Shown here: positions 35,797 through 44,423 of the stretch, in pieces | How positions within the stretch are numbered: the first letter of the stretch is position 1 | How the letters are laid out: each line of letters opens with the position of its first letter | Origin: Nitratireductor alexandrii | GTDB lineage: Bacteria; Pseudomonadota; Alphaproteobacteria; Rhizobiales; Rhizobiaceae | DNA: 64,000 nucleotides | Assembly: GCF_004000215.1 (NCBI RefSeq) | Contig: NZ_RBVY01000001.1 | Location: 186,001 to 250,000 of the forward strand | Reading direction: 5' to 3' | Program-made: the position numbers and the translations under genes | The notes under the pieces: generated by a model | What the model saw: the letters and a program-made list of their open reading frames with translations, nothing else | What the model was told of the DNA's origin: nothing | Databases searched by the model: none

Positions 35797-36465
35797 ATGC
35801 GGGTCCTTCGTTTCGTCTCCCTGCTCGGCCTGTTGCTGGGGTCCGTGCCGGCCGTTTCCGCCCAGTCGCAGACGGCCCCCGCGCGCACGATCGCGCCCGA
35901 CGTCGTCGCGCCGCCGGCGGTCGATCCGGAAGAGATCGAGCGCGTCGCGCCGCGCGCCCCGCTGAGCGAGATCGGTCCGGCCCGTCCGCCCGGGCCGCTG
36001 GCCGGGCAGACCGACTGGACGCTGGCGCGCCCGCTGGTCACGGCCGCCGGCCGGCTTGAGGCGGGGGGCGTGACGGTGGTGCTTGCCGGCATCGACATCG
36101 TCGAGCCCGAGCGCCGGTGCCGGGGCCGGGACGGCAGCGATTGGCCTTGCGGCATGCGCGCCCGCACCGCGTTGCGCGGTTTCCTGCGCGGGCGCACCGT
36201 GGCCTGCGATCCGGTCGGCGAGGGGGACGGCGCGGTGCGTCGGGCCACGTGCCGGCTTGGCACGCGCGATCTGGGCGCCTGGCTGGTCGAGAACGGCTGG
36301 GCGATGGCGGCCGGACATGGCCCCTACGCCGACGCCCAGCGCAGGGCGATCGACAACAGGCGCGGCCTGTTCGCCCAGGGGCGCGGCAACCCGGCACCGG
36401 CCGCGGAAGCGCCGCCGGTCTCCATCCTGCCGGCCGGCGAGGCGGCCTCAGGCCTCGGCGGCTGA
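35797..36465 (+). CDS. Secreted thermonuclease-like (SNase fold) protein
   Basis: A 222-residue protein with a signal peptide ([22 protein letters not shown]) and a Pro-rich linker, then a staphylococcal nuclease-like domain from about residue 75 ([57 protein letters not shown]). Several catalytic positions of true SNases are not obvious, so nuclease activity is uncertain. It follows the S24 repressor by 7 bases and may be co-transcribed. Its 3' end overlaps the convergent lysyl-tRNA synthetase stop by 18 bases. Confidence 0.8.
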   Translation: MRVLRFVSLLGLLLGSVPAVSAQSQTAPARTIAPDVVAPPAVDPEEIERVAPRAPLSEIGPARPPGPLAGQTDWTLARPLVTAAGRLEAGGVTVVLAGIDIVEPERRCRGRDGSDWPCGMRARTALRGFLRGRTVACDPVGEGDGAVRRATCRLGTRDLGAWLVENGWAMAAGHGPYADAQRRAIDNRRGLFAQGRGNPAPAAEAPPVSILPAGEAASGLGG

Positions 36466-38106
36466 GGCCAGGGTACGCGCGATCATCGCGCGGGTTTCCT
36501 CGATGCCGTAAAGGGCGACGAACGAGCCGAAGCGCGGGCCGCGCTCCTGGCCGATCAGCACCTGATAGATCATCTGGAAAAACGCACCCGACACGCCGGG
36601 CCCGCCGCTCGGGCTGGTTTTTGTGTGGTCCTGGTAACGCTCGATGCCGCGCGCCACGTCCAGAAGCGCGTTCTGGATCGTCGCGCTGTCGGCGTCCGGC
36701 GGCAGCGTGGCGAGCTTGTCGGCCATGCCGACCAGCGCCGCGCGCTCGACCGCGTCCGGCGCGCGGAACGTTTTCGCCGGCTTCACGAAATCGTCGAAAT
36801 AACGGATCGCGTAGCCGACCAGCCGGTCGAGTTCGGGATGGGTTTGCGGCGTCACGCCGGGCGCGTAGCGGGAGATGTAGCCCCACAGCACGGCCGTGTC
36901 GTGGGCGTTGGAGGCGCTGACCAGGTTGAGCAGCATGGCAAACGGTACCGGCATGTCGATCGCCGGCGGCGCGCCGCTGTGAATATGCCAGACCGGGTTC
37001 GACAGGCGCGCCGCCCAGTCCTGGCGCGGATAGGCCGACAGGAACTGGTAATATTCGTCGACGGCGCGCGGAATGACGTCGAAATAAAGCCGCTTGGCGG
37101 TCTTCGGCTTCTGGAACATGTAGAGCGCCAGGCTCTCGGTCGGGGCGTAGGTCAGCCACTCGTCGATGGTCAGTCCGTTGCCTTTCGACTTGGAGATCTT
37201 CTCGCCGTTCTCGTCGAGAAAGAGCTCGTAGACGAAGTGCTCGGGCGGGCGGCCGTCCAGTGCCGCGCAGATACGGTCATAGACCGGCATGTTCGGGCCG
37301 TGATCCTTGCCGAACATCTCGAAATCGACGCCGAGCGCGGCCCAGCGCGCGCCGAAATCCGGCTTCCACTGCAACTTGACCTGGCCGCCGGTGATGCCGT
37401 GCGTGACTTCCTCGCCGTCCTCGTCGACATAGGTGATCGTGCCGGCATCGGCATTGACGGCCTTCATCGGCACGTAGAGCACGCGCCCGGTCTTGCGCGA
37501 AATCGGCAAAAACGGCGAATAGGTCGCGCGGCGCTCCTCGCCGAGTGTCGGCAGCATGATGTCCATGATCGCCTGGTAGCGCTCGGCCACCAGCAGCAGC
37601 ACGGCGTCGAAGCGGCCGGTCTTGTAATAGTCGGTCGCGCTGGCGAAATCGTAGTCGAAGCCGAACGTATCGAGGAACCGGCGCAGCATGGCGTTGTTGT
37701 GATGGCCGAAGCTCGCGTGGTCGCCGCCGAACGGGTTGGGCACGACGGTCAGCGGTTTGTGCAGATGCGGCTCCAGCGCCTTGGGATCGGGCACGTTGTC
37801 GGGGATCTTGCGCATCCCGTCCATGTCGTCGGAAAAGCACAGCAGCCGGGTCTTGACCTTGTCCCCGGTCAGGACGCGGAAGGCATGGCGCACCATCGTC
37901 GTGCGCGCGACCTCGCCGAACGTGCCGATATGCGGCAGGCCGGAAGGACCGTAGCCGGTCTCAAACAGCACCGTGTCGGGAAAGCCGGACTTTTCGTAGC
38001 GTGCGATGACCTTGCGGGCTTCCTCGAACGGCCAGGCTTTGCTTTTTGTGGCTTCCGCAACGAGGTCGGGAGCAAGATCGATCGCGATCGCGGCTTTGTC
38101 TGACAT
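36448..38106 (-). CDS. lysS: Lysyl-tRNA synthetase, class I
   Basis: A 552-residue class I LysRS, the archaeal-type enzyme also typical of Alphaproteobacteria. The HIGH-like motif is PHIGTFGE near residue 58 and the KMSKS-like motif is [10 protein letters not shown] in the middle; the C-terminal part is helical. It charges tRNA-Lys. The ATG at 38106 is preceded by a GAAAGA stretch; an upstream extension to 38163 is unlikely. It is transcribed divergently from the TerB-like gene, and its 3' end overlaps the thermonuclease-like gene. Confidence 0.97.
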   Translation of the reverse strand: MSDKAAIAIDLAPDLVAEATKSKAWPFEEARKVIARYEKSGFPDTVLFETGYGPSGLPHIGTFGEVARTTMVRHAFRVLTGDKVKTRLLCFSDDMDGMRKIPDNVPDPKALEPHLHKPLTVVPNPFGGDHASFGHHNNAMLRRFLDTFGFDYDFASATDYYKTGRFDAVLLLVAERYQAIMDIMLPTLGEERRATYSPFLPISRKTGRVLYVPMKAVNADAGTITYVDEDGEEVTHGITGGQVKLQWKPDFGARWAALGVDFEMFGKDHGPNMPVYDRICAALDGRPPEHFVYELFLDENGEKISKSKGNGLTIDEWLTYAPTESLALYMFQKPKTAKRLYFDVIPRAVDEYYQFLSAYPRQDWAARLSNPVWHIHSGAPPAIDMPVPFAMLLNLVSASNAHDTAVLWGYISRYAPGVTPQTHPELDRLVGYAIRYFDDFVKPAKTFRAPDAVERAALVGMADKLATLPPDADSATIQNALLDVARGIERYQDHTKTSPSGGPGVSGAFFQMIYQVLIGQERGPRFGSFVALYGIEETRAMIARTLASAAEA

Positions 38107-38272
38107 GTCTTTCTTCCGTTCGGGCGCCCAACTGGAGCCAGTCCTGCGGTGAGGGGGTCGCACAGGCTCTAGAGCCGGCGGCTGACAGCGTCAATTGCGG
38201 GGCATATTTTTCCTTGCAGTGCAGCATACGGCTTTCTACTTTGCACCCGACCTTGCCGGACGGAGTTTTGCG

Positions 38273-38686
38273 GTGATCAAGCCAGAAAGCGTGCAGGAAG
38301 CCCTGATCCACATCATGGTGGTGGTGTCGGCGTCCGACAGCAACATGACCGACCGCGAACTGGCCAAGATGGGCAGTGTCGTGCGCACCATGCCGGTGTT
38401 CGCCAGCTTCGACCCCGACGCGTTGCTGGACGTGGCCAAGAAGAGCCAGGCGGTTCTTCAGCAGGAGGGCGCGCTCAACGCCATCCTCGCCTCGATCGTG
38501 GAAGCGGTGCCGGTGCGCCTGCACGACACCGCCTACGCCATCGCGGTGGAGATCGCGGCGGCCGATCTGCATGTCCGACCGGAGGAGCTTCGCATCCTGC
38601 AATTGCTGCGCGCGCAGCTCGGCGTCGACACGCTGACGGCAGCGGCGATCGAACGCGCGGCGGTGGTGCGCCATCGCACCGTCTGA
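38273..38686 (+). CDS. TerB-like tellurite resistance/DnaJ-like co-chaperone family protein
   Basis: A 137-residue all-helical protein of the TerB family. The pattern ALIHIMVVVSASDSNMTDRELAKMGSVV and YAIAVEIAAADLHVRPEELRILQLL shows the two acidic helix-loop-helix halves that in TerB bind divalent metal. I chose the GTG at 38273 (CGGAG nearby) because relatives start close to this point; the frame is open further upstream. The role is unknown, and despite the family name no ter gene cluster is present. Confidence 0.82.
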   Translation: MIKPESVQEALIHIMVVVSASDSNMTDRELAKMGSVVRTMPVFASFDPDALLDVAKKSQAVLQQEGALNAILASIVEAVPVRLHDTAYAIAVEIAAADLHVRPEELRILQLLRAQLGVDTLTAAAIERAAVVRHRTV

Positions 38687-38780
38687 GCGCGCCGGAATCG
38701 CGCTCACCGCCTGTTGATTGGTGTTTGCCATTGCACGGTGGCACTGACCGCCTGAGCGAGCGAAAGCCGGTGGTGGAAAT

Positions 38781-39665
38781 ATGCAGGGGTTCGAGATATC
38801 CGAGGCGGCCGCGCGCCTGACCGCCTTTCTTGTCATATTCGGCGCCATGGCCGCGTTCGAACTGTGGTCGCCCCGTCTCGAGCGCGCCGAGATGGCCGGC
38901 GCTCTGAAGGCCCGGCGCTGGTTCACCAATCTGTCGATGGTGCTGATCTCGTCGATCCTGCTGCGGCTGATCTTTCCCGCGGCGGCCGTCGGGGCCGCGG
39001 TGTGGGCCGAAAGCCGCGGCTGGGGCATCTTACGCTGGTTCGAGGTCGATCCGCGCCTTGCCGGGTTGATCGGTTTCGTGCTGCTCGACTTCGCTGTCTG
39101 GCTGGAACACGTCGCCAGCCACAAGATCCCGCTTTTGTGGCGCATCCACCGGATGCACCATGCCGACACCGGCTTCGACGTGACCACCGGCCTGCGCTTT
39201 CACCCGTTGGAGATCCTGCTTTCGATGGTCTGGAAGGCGGCCGTCGTTGTTGCGCTCGGTCCGCCGGTGCTGGCGGTGCTGGTGTTCGAGATCGTGCTCA
39301 ACGGAACCTCGATGTTCAACCATTCCAATGCCAAGCTGCCGCTGGGCTTCGACCGGCTTTTGCGGCGGGTTCTGGTCACGCCCGACATGCACCGGGTCCA
39401 TCATTCCTCGATCCGCGCCGAGACCGATTCCAATTACGGCTTCAATTTCCCGTTCTGGGACCGCCTGTTTCGCACCTATCGCGCCCAGCCGCGGCTTGGT
39501 CATGACGGCATGGAAATAGGGCTTTCGGACTATCGCGGCGAGGCGCCGTCCGGCCTCGTGTGGGCGCTGTTGCTGCCGTTTCGCGCCTTGCGGGCGGCGG
39601 GCTCCAATACGCCGGGTGCCGGCAAGGAGGAACTGGCCGACGGAGCCGGGCCTAAAAGAAGCTGA
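38781..39665 (+). CDS. Sterol desaturase / fatty acid hydroxylase family di-iron membrane protein
   Basis: A 294-residue membrane protein with at least four hydrophobic spans and the histidine clusters of the family: EHVASHK, HRMHHAD, RFHP, FNHSN and MHRVHHSS, which bind a di-iron centre. The HRMHH and HRVHH motifs are typical of the bacterial C-5 sterol desaturase-like group. It would hydroxylate or desaturate a lipid; the substrate is unknown. Its 3' end overlaps the convergent substrate-binding protein gene by 14 bases. Confidence 0.92.
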   Translation: MQGFEISEAAARLTAFLVIFGAMAAFELWSPRLERAEMAGALKARRWFTNLSMVLISSILLRLIFPAAAVGAAVWAESRGWGILRWFEVDPRLAGLIGFVLLDFAVWLEHVASHKIPLLWRIHRMHHADTGFDVTTGLRFHPLEILLSMVWKAAVVVALGPPVLAVLVFEIVLNGTSMFNHSNAKLPLGFDRLLRRVLVTPDMHRVHHSSIRAETDSNYGFNFPFWDRLFRTYRAQPRLGHDGMEIGLSDYRGEAPSGLVWALLLPFRALRAAGSNTPGAGKEELADGAGPKRS

Positions 39666-40485
39666 TCGGGAAATAACGCAGATAAAGCTCGGCGAAAGTG
39701 CCGTTGGCGTTGATCTCGTGCAGCGCATAGTCGAAGGCGGCGGCAAGCTCTGGCCTGTCGCGTCGCGTGGCGATCGCCATGCCTGGGCCGAGATAGGCCG
39801 GAAGCAGGTAGGGGCCGCCGACGAAACGGCAGCAGGATTGCGATCCGGAGCCCGAAAGCCAGAAGGACAGCGCCATGCCGTCGGCGAACGCGGCCGCGGT
39901 CTTGCCCTGGCGCACGTCGTCCAGCATCCAGTCGGAACGCGAATAGACCACCGGGCGCAGATCGGGAAACAGCGCCCGCAATATTTTTTCGTGCACGCTG
40001 CCGCCGCGCACGCCGACGCGTTCGCCGGCCAGCGCCTCGTGCATGGGCTCGGCGACGGTCTTGTCCTTGGCCGCCACGAAGCGGGCCGGCAGCCGCAGAT
40101 AGGGCCGCGAGAAGGCGTAGAGCTGGCGCGTTTCGGCCGTGACCGCCAAGCCGGCCAGGATCGCCTCGCCCTGGCCCGCTTCCAGGGCGTTGGACAACTC
40201 GTCCCAGGGCAAAGCCTGTATCTGGCACAAATCTTCAAGCGACAATTCCGCGCAGATCGCGCGGGCGAGATCGACGTGAAAGCCGCTGAGGCGGCCATTG
40301 CGGTCGAGAAAATTGAAGGGCGGAAAATCGATCGTGGTCAGGAAGCGCAGGCGCGGCAACTCGCCGAGTTCGGGTTTCGCCAGCCTTTCGCGCGTGTCCC
40401 ATAGGTTCGGGATGGCGGGCTCGGCGGCTGCCGGGGCCGCCGACAACGCCAGATAGACGAACACGGTGCACAAGGCTCTCAGCAT
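39652..40485 (-). CDS. Periplasmic substrate-binding protein, amino acid ABC type (SBP family 3)
   Basis: A 277-residue protein with a signal peptide (ALCTVFVYLALSAAPAAA) and the family 3 fold: LRFLTTIDFPPFNFLDRNGRLSGFHVDLARAI at the front, FSRPYLRLPARFV, LAGERVGVRGGSVHE and AFADGMALSFWL. It has two adjacent Cys (SQSCC). No permease or ATPase gene is beside it, so it either works with transporter parts encoded elsewhere or has been recruited as a sensor-type protein. Confidence 0.9.
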   Translation of the reverse strand: MLRALCTVFVYLALSAAPAAAEPAIPNLWDTRERLAKPELGELPRLRFLTTIDFPPFNFLDRNGRLSGFHVDLARAICAELSLEDLCQIQALPWDELSNALEAGQGEAILAGLAVTAETRQLYAFSRPYLRLPARFVAAKDKTVAEPMHEALAGERVGVRGGSVHEKILRALFPDLRPVVYSRSDWMLDDVRQGKTAAAFADGMALSFWLSGSGSQSCCRFVGGPYLLPAYLGPGMAIATRRDRPELAAAFDYALHEINANGTFAELYLRYFPISFF

Positions 40486-40655
40486 GCATAAATCCCCAAC
40501 CGCCCCGTGCGATGGCTAGCACGTGAGCGCGCCTTTTTCATCCTCCCGCGTTGTGGCCCAATCGTTTGTCGTATTTGCAACCACGGGTTAATAGATGAAA
40601 AATCCGTACACGCTATAGTGCGTTGCGATTCCAATCCGGCCATTTGGGGTCAAGA

Positions 40656-41387
40656 ATGGGGCAGTTCGACGATACGCTGCAATTTATCGAAGAGCTGGAT
40701 CGGGCTGAAACACCGGAAACGGTGTGTCGGCAGTTGCTCGGTCTGACGCGCAGCTTCGGCCTGACGGCGATCATGGCCGGTACCGTACCGCGCCCGGGAA
40801 CGCCCAAGGGCAAGCAGAAAAGCCATGTCATGCTGTGCGACTGGCCGCAGGATTGGCTCGAGCGCTACGTGGCGCGCAACTATGTCGACCAGGATCCGGT
40901 GGTCACCTATATCAAACGCTCCCCCACGATGGTGAACTGGCGCAGCGCCACCAGCGAACTGCAGGCCGGCAAGACCGCCCGCCAGGTGATGGGCGATGCC
41001 GGCGAGTTCAAGCTCAAGGACGGTTTCGCCTTTCCCCTGATCACCATCGAGGGCACCATCGTGATGGTGTCGCTGGGTGGCGAGTTCGTCGACATCTCTC
41101 CCGAAGGGGTGGGGGTGGTTTCACTGGCTTCCACCTACGCGATCGGACGCGCCATGCAATTGCAAAATGCCCAGGCCATATTCGACCAGCGCCCCGATCT
41201 GACCCCGCGCGAGACCGAGTGCCTGAAATGGGCCGCGGAGGGCAAGTCGGAATGGGAGATCTCCCAGATCCTGGGAATTTCCGAGCACACATCGGAAAAA
41301 CACCTGCTCAACGCCAAGCGCAAGCTGGGCGCGGCCAATCGCGTGCACGCCGTCGCCGAGGCCATTCGCCACGGATACATTTCCTGA
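40656..41387 (+). CDS. LuxR-type quorum-sensing regulator
   Basis: A 243-residue LuxR protein. The autoinducer-binding domain keeps the key residues at a constant offset from TraR: W67, Y71, D80, P81 and W95 in DWLERYVARNYVDQDPVV and VNWR. The C-terminal domain is LTPRETECLKWAAEGKSEWEISQILGISEHTSEKHL, a standard GerE helix-turn-helix. It is followed 90 bases later by luxI, with an 18-bp palindrome between. It probably binds the signal made by that synthase and activates at the palindrome. The ATG at 40656 follows a weak ribosome site. Confidence 0.95.
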   Translation: MGQFDDTLQFIEELDRAETPETVCRQLLGLTRSFGLTAIMAGTVPRPGTPKGKQKSHVMLCDWPQDWLERYVARNYVDQDPVVTYIKRSPTMVNWRSATSELQAGKTARQVMGDAGEFKLKDGFAFPLITIEGTIVMVSLGGEFVDISPEGVGVVSLASTYAIGRAMQLQNAQAIFDQRPDLTPRETECLKWAAEGKSEWEISQILGISEHTSEKHLLNAKRKLGAANRVHAVAEAIRHGYIS

Positions 41388-41406
41388 TCGCGTGAGCAGG
41401 CCGGGC

Positions 41407-41424
41407 ATTACGTGATCACGTAAT
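41407..41424. promoter_or_regulatory. lux-box-like perfect 18-bp palindrome upstream of luxI
   Basis: ATTACGTGATCACGTAAT reads identically on both strands. It lies 53 bases before the luxI ATG and 19 bases after the luxR stop, the position expected for a LuxR-family binding site driving luxI. The regulatory role is inferred. Confidence 0.82.
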
Positions 41425-41477
41425 ATTCGCTCTCCGGACTCGTCGTAAGTTTTTCTCTCCATCCACAGGAGGGAACC

Positions 41478-42116
41478 ATGATCTACGCACTGACGACGAA
41501 CGAGTTGGCCGACCGGTCCGATCTGTGGGACGAGGTTCGCCGGCTCAGGCACAAGATCTTCGTCGAGGAGATGGGCTGGGACGACCTTCGCAGTCCCGAC
41601 AGCCTCGAAAGCGACCAGTTCGACCACGACGAAGCGGTCCATCACCTTTGCATGCGCAACGGCCGGCTCGCCGGCTACCAGCGCATGCTGCCGACCACAC
41701 GTCCGCATCTGCTGACCGACATTCTGTCGGATCTGTGCGAGGGCGAAGGGCCGAAGGGCCCCAACGTGTTCGAATTGACCCGCTATGCGGTTACCCACGC
41801 GCATCGGGACGGCCGGCGCGGCGTGTCCACGGTCGGCAGCGAGCTGATCGCCGGCTTCGTCGAATGGGGCCTGGAACGCGGCGTCGACCAGGTGATCATC
41901 GAATTCGAGCCAATGTGGGTGCTGCGCGCCCTGCAGCTCAGCTTCCTGGCCCGTCCGCTCGGCTATCAGCGGACCTATGGCCGCCAGCAGGTGGTCGCGA
42001 CCTTGCTGACCTTCAACGAACAGACGCTGGACGTGGTGCGCAGCCGCCGCGGCCATCATGCGCCGGTCTTGAGCCGGGGCATGCCGGAGGACGAGGTCTT
42101 TCGGCGCGCGTCCTGA
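41478..42116 (+). CDS. Acyl-homoserine-lactone synthase, LuxI family
   Basis: A 212-residue LuxI protein. All eight near-invariant residues are present: R24, F28, W34, D46, D49, R69, E99 and R102 (LRHKIFVEEMGWD, DQFDHD, GYQRML, FELTRYAV). It makes an N-acyl-homoserine lactone from S-adenosylmethionine and an acyl donor. The chain type cannot be read, but the adjacent crotonase suggests a modified acyl chain or an acyl-CoA donor. GGAGGGAA precedes the ATG by about 4 bases, an excellent ribosome site. Confidence 0.95.
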   Translation: MIYALTTNELADRSDLWDEVRRLRHKIFVEEMGWDDLRSPDSLESDQFDHDEAVHHLCMRNGRLAGYQRMLPTTRPHLLTDILSDLCEGEGPKGPNVFELTRYAVTHAHRDGRRGVSTVGSELIAGFVEWGLERGVDQVIIEFEPMWVLRALQLSFLARPLGYQRTYGRQQVVATLLTFNEQTLDVVRSRRGHHAPVLSRGMPEDEVFRRAS

Positions 42117-42176
42117 CGCCAGATGGGGCGCCGCGCGCCGGCAAAGGCCGCGCGGCTTGGACGATGGGAGAAAATC

Positions 42177-42926
42177 ATGGACAACGCACATGTCACCGAA
42201 TTCGGCAACCACACGCTCGCGCTGACGCTGTCGGACGCGGACGGCCGTCCGGTGCTCGATCACCGGGCCTATCTGCGGCTCGCCCAGGCATTGCGCGAGG
42301 CGGAGGCGCGTGACGACGTTCGCGTGGTCGTCCTGCGTGGCCTGTCGGGATGCTTCTGCCTCGGTGGCGATCTTTCGGAATTCCTCGACGCCAACAAGCA
42401 TCAATCCCTGATCGGGGCCGTCACCGACATGTTCCGCATGCTGGCGACCTTTCCCAAGCCGATTCTGGCCTGTGTCGACGGCGACGCGGTCGGCGTGGGG
42501 TGTACGGTGCTTTTCCACTGCGATCTGGTCTTCGCCTCGGTGCAGAGCACGTTCCGGGTGCCGTTCGTCGATTTCGGCCTTGTGCCCGACGCCGCGACCA
42601 GCATCCTGGCGCCGGAAAAACTGGGCTACGCCAATGCTTTCCGCTTCTTCTGCCTCGGCGAGACGCTCGACGCCAAAAAGGCGCAGGCGCTCGGCCTGGT
42701 GACCGATCTCGTGGAAACGGAAAAACCGGAAACCGCCGCCGCGCGGGTCGCCTGGCAACTGGCGAAGAAGCCAGTTCGGGCGCTCACCCAGACGCGGGGG
42801 CTTCTCAAGGGCGATGCCGCCCAGCTGTGCGCGCGCATCGACCGGGAGGTGTCGCTGTTTCACGACGCGCTGCAGGATGAAGCGACGCTGCGCCGGCTGA
42901 AGCGGATCGCGCGCATGGCCGCCTGA
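42177..42926 (+). CDS. Crotonase-family protein linked to luxI (isomerase-like active site)
   Basis: A 249-residue enoyl-CoA hydratase/isomerase family protein. The oxyanion-hole segments are CFCLGGDLSEF (60-70) and CVDGDAVGVGCT (99-110). At the position of the first catalytic Glu of classical hydratases it has Phe (RVPFVDFGLVPD, F130), while D138 sits where PaaG-type isomerases have their acid. It is therefore more likely an isomerase or other crotonase than a simple hydratase. It starts 60 bases after luxI with a GGGAGAAA site, so co-transcription is likely. A role in shaping the acyl chain of the signal is inferred. Confidence 0.88.
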   Translation: MDNAHVTEFGNHTLALTLSDADGRPVLDHRAYLRLAQALREAEARDDVRVVVLRGLSGCFCLGGDLSEFLDANKHQSLIGAVTDMFRMLATFPKPILACVDGDAVGVGCTVLFHCDLVFASVQSTFRVPFVDFGLVPDAATSILAPEKLGYANAFRFFCLGETLDAKKAQALGLVTDLVETEKPETAAARVAWQLAKKPVRALTQTRGLLKGDAAQLCARIDREVSLFHDALQDEATLRRLKRIARMAA

Positions 42927-43002
42927 GCGCCGGCGGCAGAACCGGGCGTGCCCGGCCGGGGGGACAACGGCTACGGGCGCGCCTCGCCAGGGAGGGGAGA
43001 CG

Positions 43003-44339
43003 GTGCAACAGCGCCTTGGAAAGGGCTGGCGCGGGCCGCAAGGCGCGCCGGGCGGGCTAAAGACGCCGCCCGCGCGGCGTCCATGGCGGCCGCCGTGGCA
43101 CGACGGTGCGCGCCTGCTCGCCGGCATGGCGACCTTGAGCGGCTGGCGCGGGATGCTGCGCCGGCTGCGCCTGTCGGAGGACGAGGCGCTGCGGCTTGCC
43201 GTGCGCGCCGACCTTAACGGCACCGAACTGCTCGACGAACTCTACGTGGCCGGCTTCGTGCCCGAAGACGCGCTCTACCGCGCCTTGGCGGACGAGATCG
43301 GACTCGCCTTCGAACCGGCCACGCCGTCGGGCGCGCTCGTCCTGCGCGACCGGGAACTGCTTATGCTGCTTTCCCGGCCGCGCGGACAGCTTCACGTGCG
43401 CACCGATGGCGGTGGACCGCCAGGGGTGCTGTTGTCGTCGACGAGGCTCAATCCGGGCGAGGCGCGCCGCCGCTTCGACGGTCGCGCCGATCTCGTCAGC
43501 CGCCTGCGCCTGGTCGCGCCAGGGAGCCTGCGCGCTGCGTTGCTGGATCTGGCGCGGCGTCTGTTGCTGGACGAGGCCTTGCGCGGCCTGTTCGCCGCCC
43601 GGCCGGACCTGTCCGCCCGCCAGGGCGCGACCTCCTGGCAGGGGCTGACGCTCGGGCTGCTGCTGATCGGTGGACCGGTCGCCTACGCCCTGGCGCCGGG
43701 AATTACGGTCTGGTCCGCCTTCGTGGTCATCACCGCGATCTTTTTCATGTGCGTCGGTCTGCGCCTGGCGGCGTTGACGCAAGCGCATCCCGCCGATCCG
43801 CGTCCGCCCGCCGTCGCGACCGCGCGGACGCTTCCGGTCTACACGATCCTGATCGCCCTGCATTCGGAAGCCGAGATCATCGACGATCTTTTCGACGCGT
43901 TGGCGCGGATCGTGTGGCCGCGCAGCAAGCTGGAGATCAAGTTCGTCTGCGAGGCCGATGACGCGCCCACGCTCGCCGCCATCGCCCGCCAGCGGTTGCG
44001 ACCGTGGATGGAGATCATTCGGGTCCCGCCGTGCCAACCGCGCACCAAGCCGAAGGCGCTCGCCTTCGCGCTGCCGGCGGTCGGCGGCGAACTGGTGGCG
44101 CTCTACGACGCCGAGGACCGCCCGCATCCCATGCAGTTGCTGGAGGCCTGGCAACGTTTTCGGGACGGCGACGAGCGGCTGGCCTGCGTCCAGGCGCCGC
44201 TGGTGGTGGCCAATGCCGCCGCCGGTGCGCTGCCACGCATGTTCCAGATGGAATATGCGTTGCATTTCAACGGGATTTTGCCCTGGCTCTCGCGGCACGG
44301 GCTGAGCTTCCCGCTCGGCGGCACGTCCAACCATTTCCG
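43003..44339 (+). pseudogene. Family 2 glycosyltransferase, N-terminal part (gene split by a transposon)
   Basis: Five-prime part of a membrane glycosyltransferase interrupted after residue 445; the open frame runs on into the element and stops at 44448. It starts at GTG 43003 behind a strong GGAGGGGAG site. Parts: a basic N-terminus, a domain resembling the N-domain of type II secretion ATPases (RADLNGTELLDELYVAGFVPEDALYRAL), two transmembrane helices (about 225-270) and the GT-A domain with CEADDAP and DAEDRPHP, the nucleotide-sugar metal site. The TED and QxxRW motifs needed for catalysis are on the other side of the insertion (48839-49540). Joined across the duplicated target the two parts give 676 residues in one frame. 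It lies 76 bases after the crotonase gene on the same strand. Confidence 0.9.
44332..44339. repeat. Target-site duplication, left copy
   Basis: CATTTCCG directly before the left end of the element is repeated exactly at 48839-48846 after its right end. An 8-bp duplication is the length made by IS1595-family elements. Confidence 0.92.
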
Positions 44340-44364
44340 CGGCCTTATGTATCAAAGGCACCAA
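44340..44364 (+). repeat. Left terminal inverted repeat of the transposon
   Basis: The 25 bases match the reverse complement of 48814-48838 at 23 positions; the outer 16 (CGGCCTTATGTATCAA) are identical. Confidence 0.93.
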
Positions 44365-44372
44365 GGCTGCGG

Positions 44373-44393
44373 GTGGAGTCATGATGACTCCAC
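44373..44393. repeat. Perfect 21-bp palindrome just inside the left end of the transposon
   Basis: The arms GTGGAGTCAT and ATGACTCCAC flank a single central G. It begins 9 bases inside the left inverted repeat and 31 bases before the first cargo ATG. I do not see an equivalent at the right end. It could be an operator for the cargo gene, a transposase-binding subterminal site, or a hairpin that blocks read-through. Confidence 0.7.
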
Positions 44394-44423
44394 AACCAGA
44401 CCGAAAGCGGGCATGCTGCTGCG

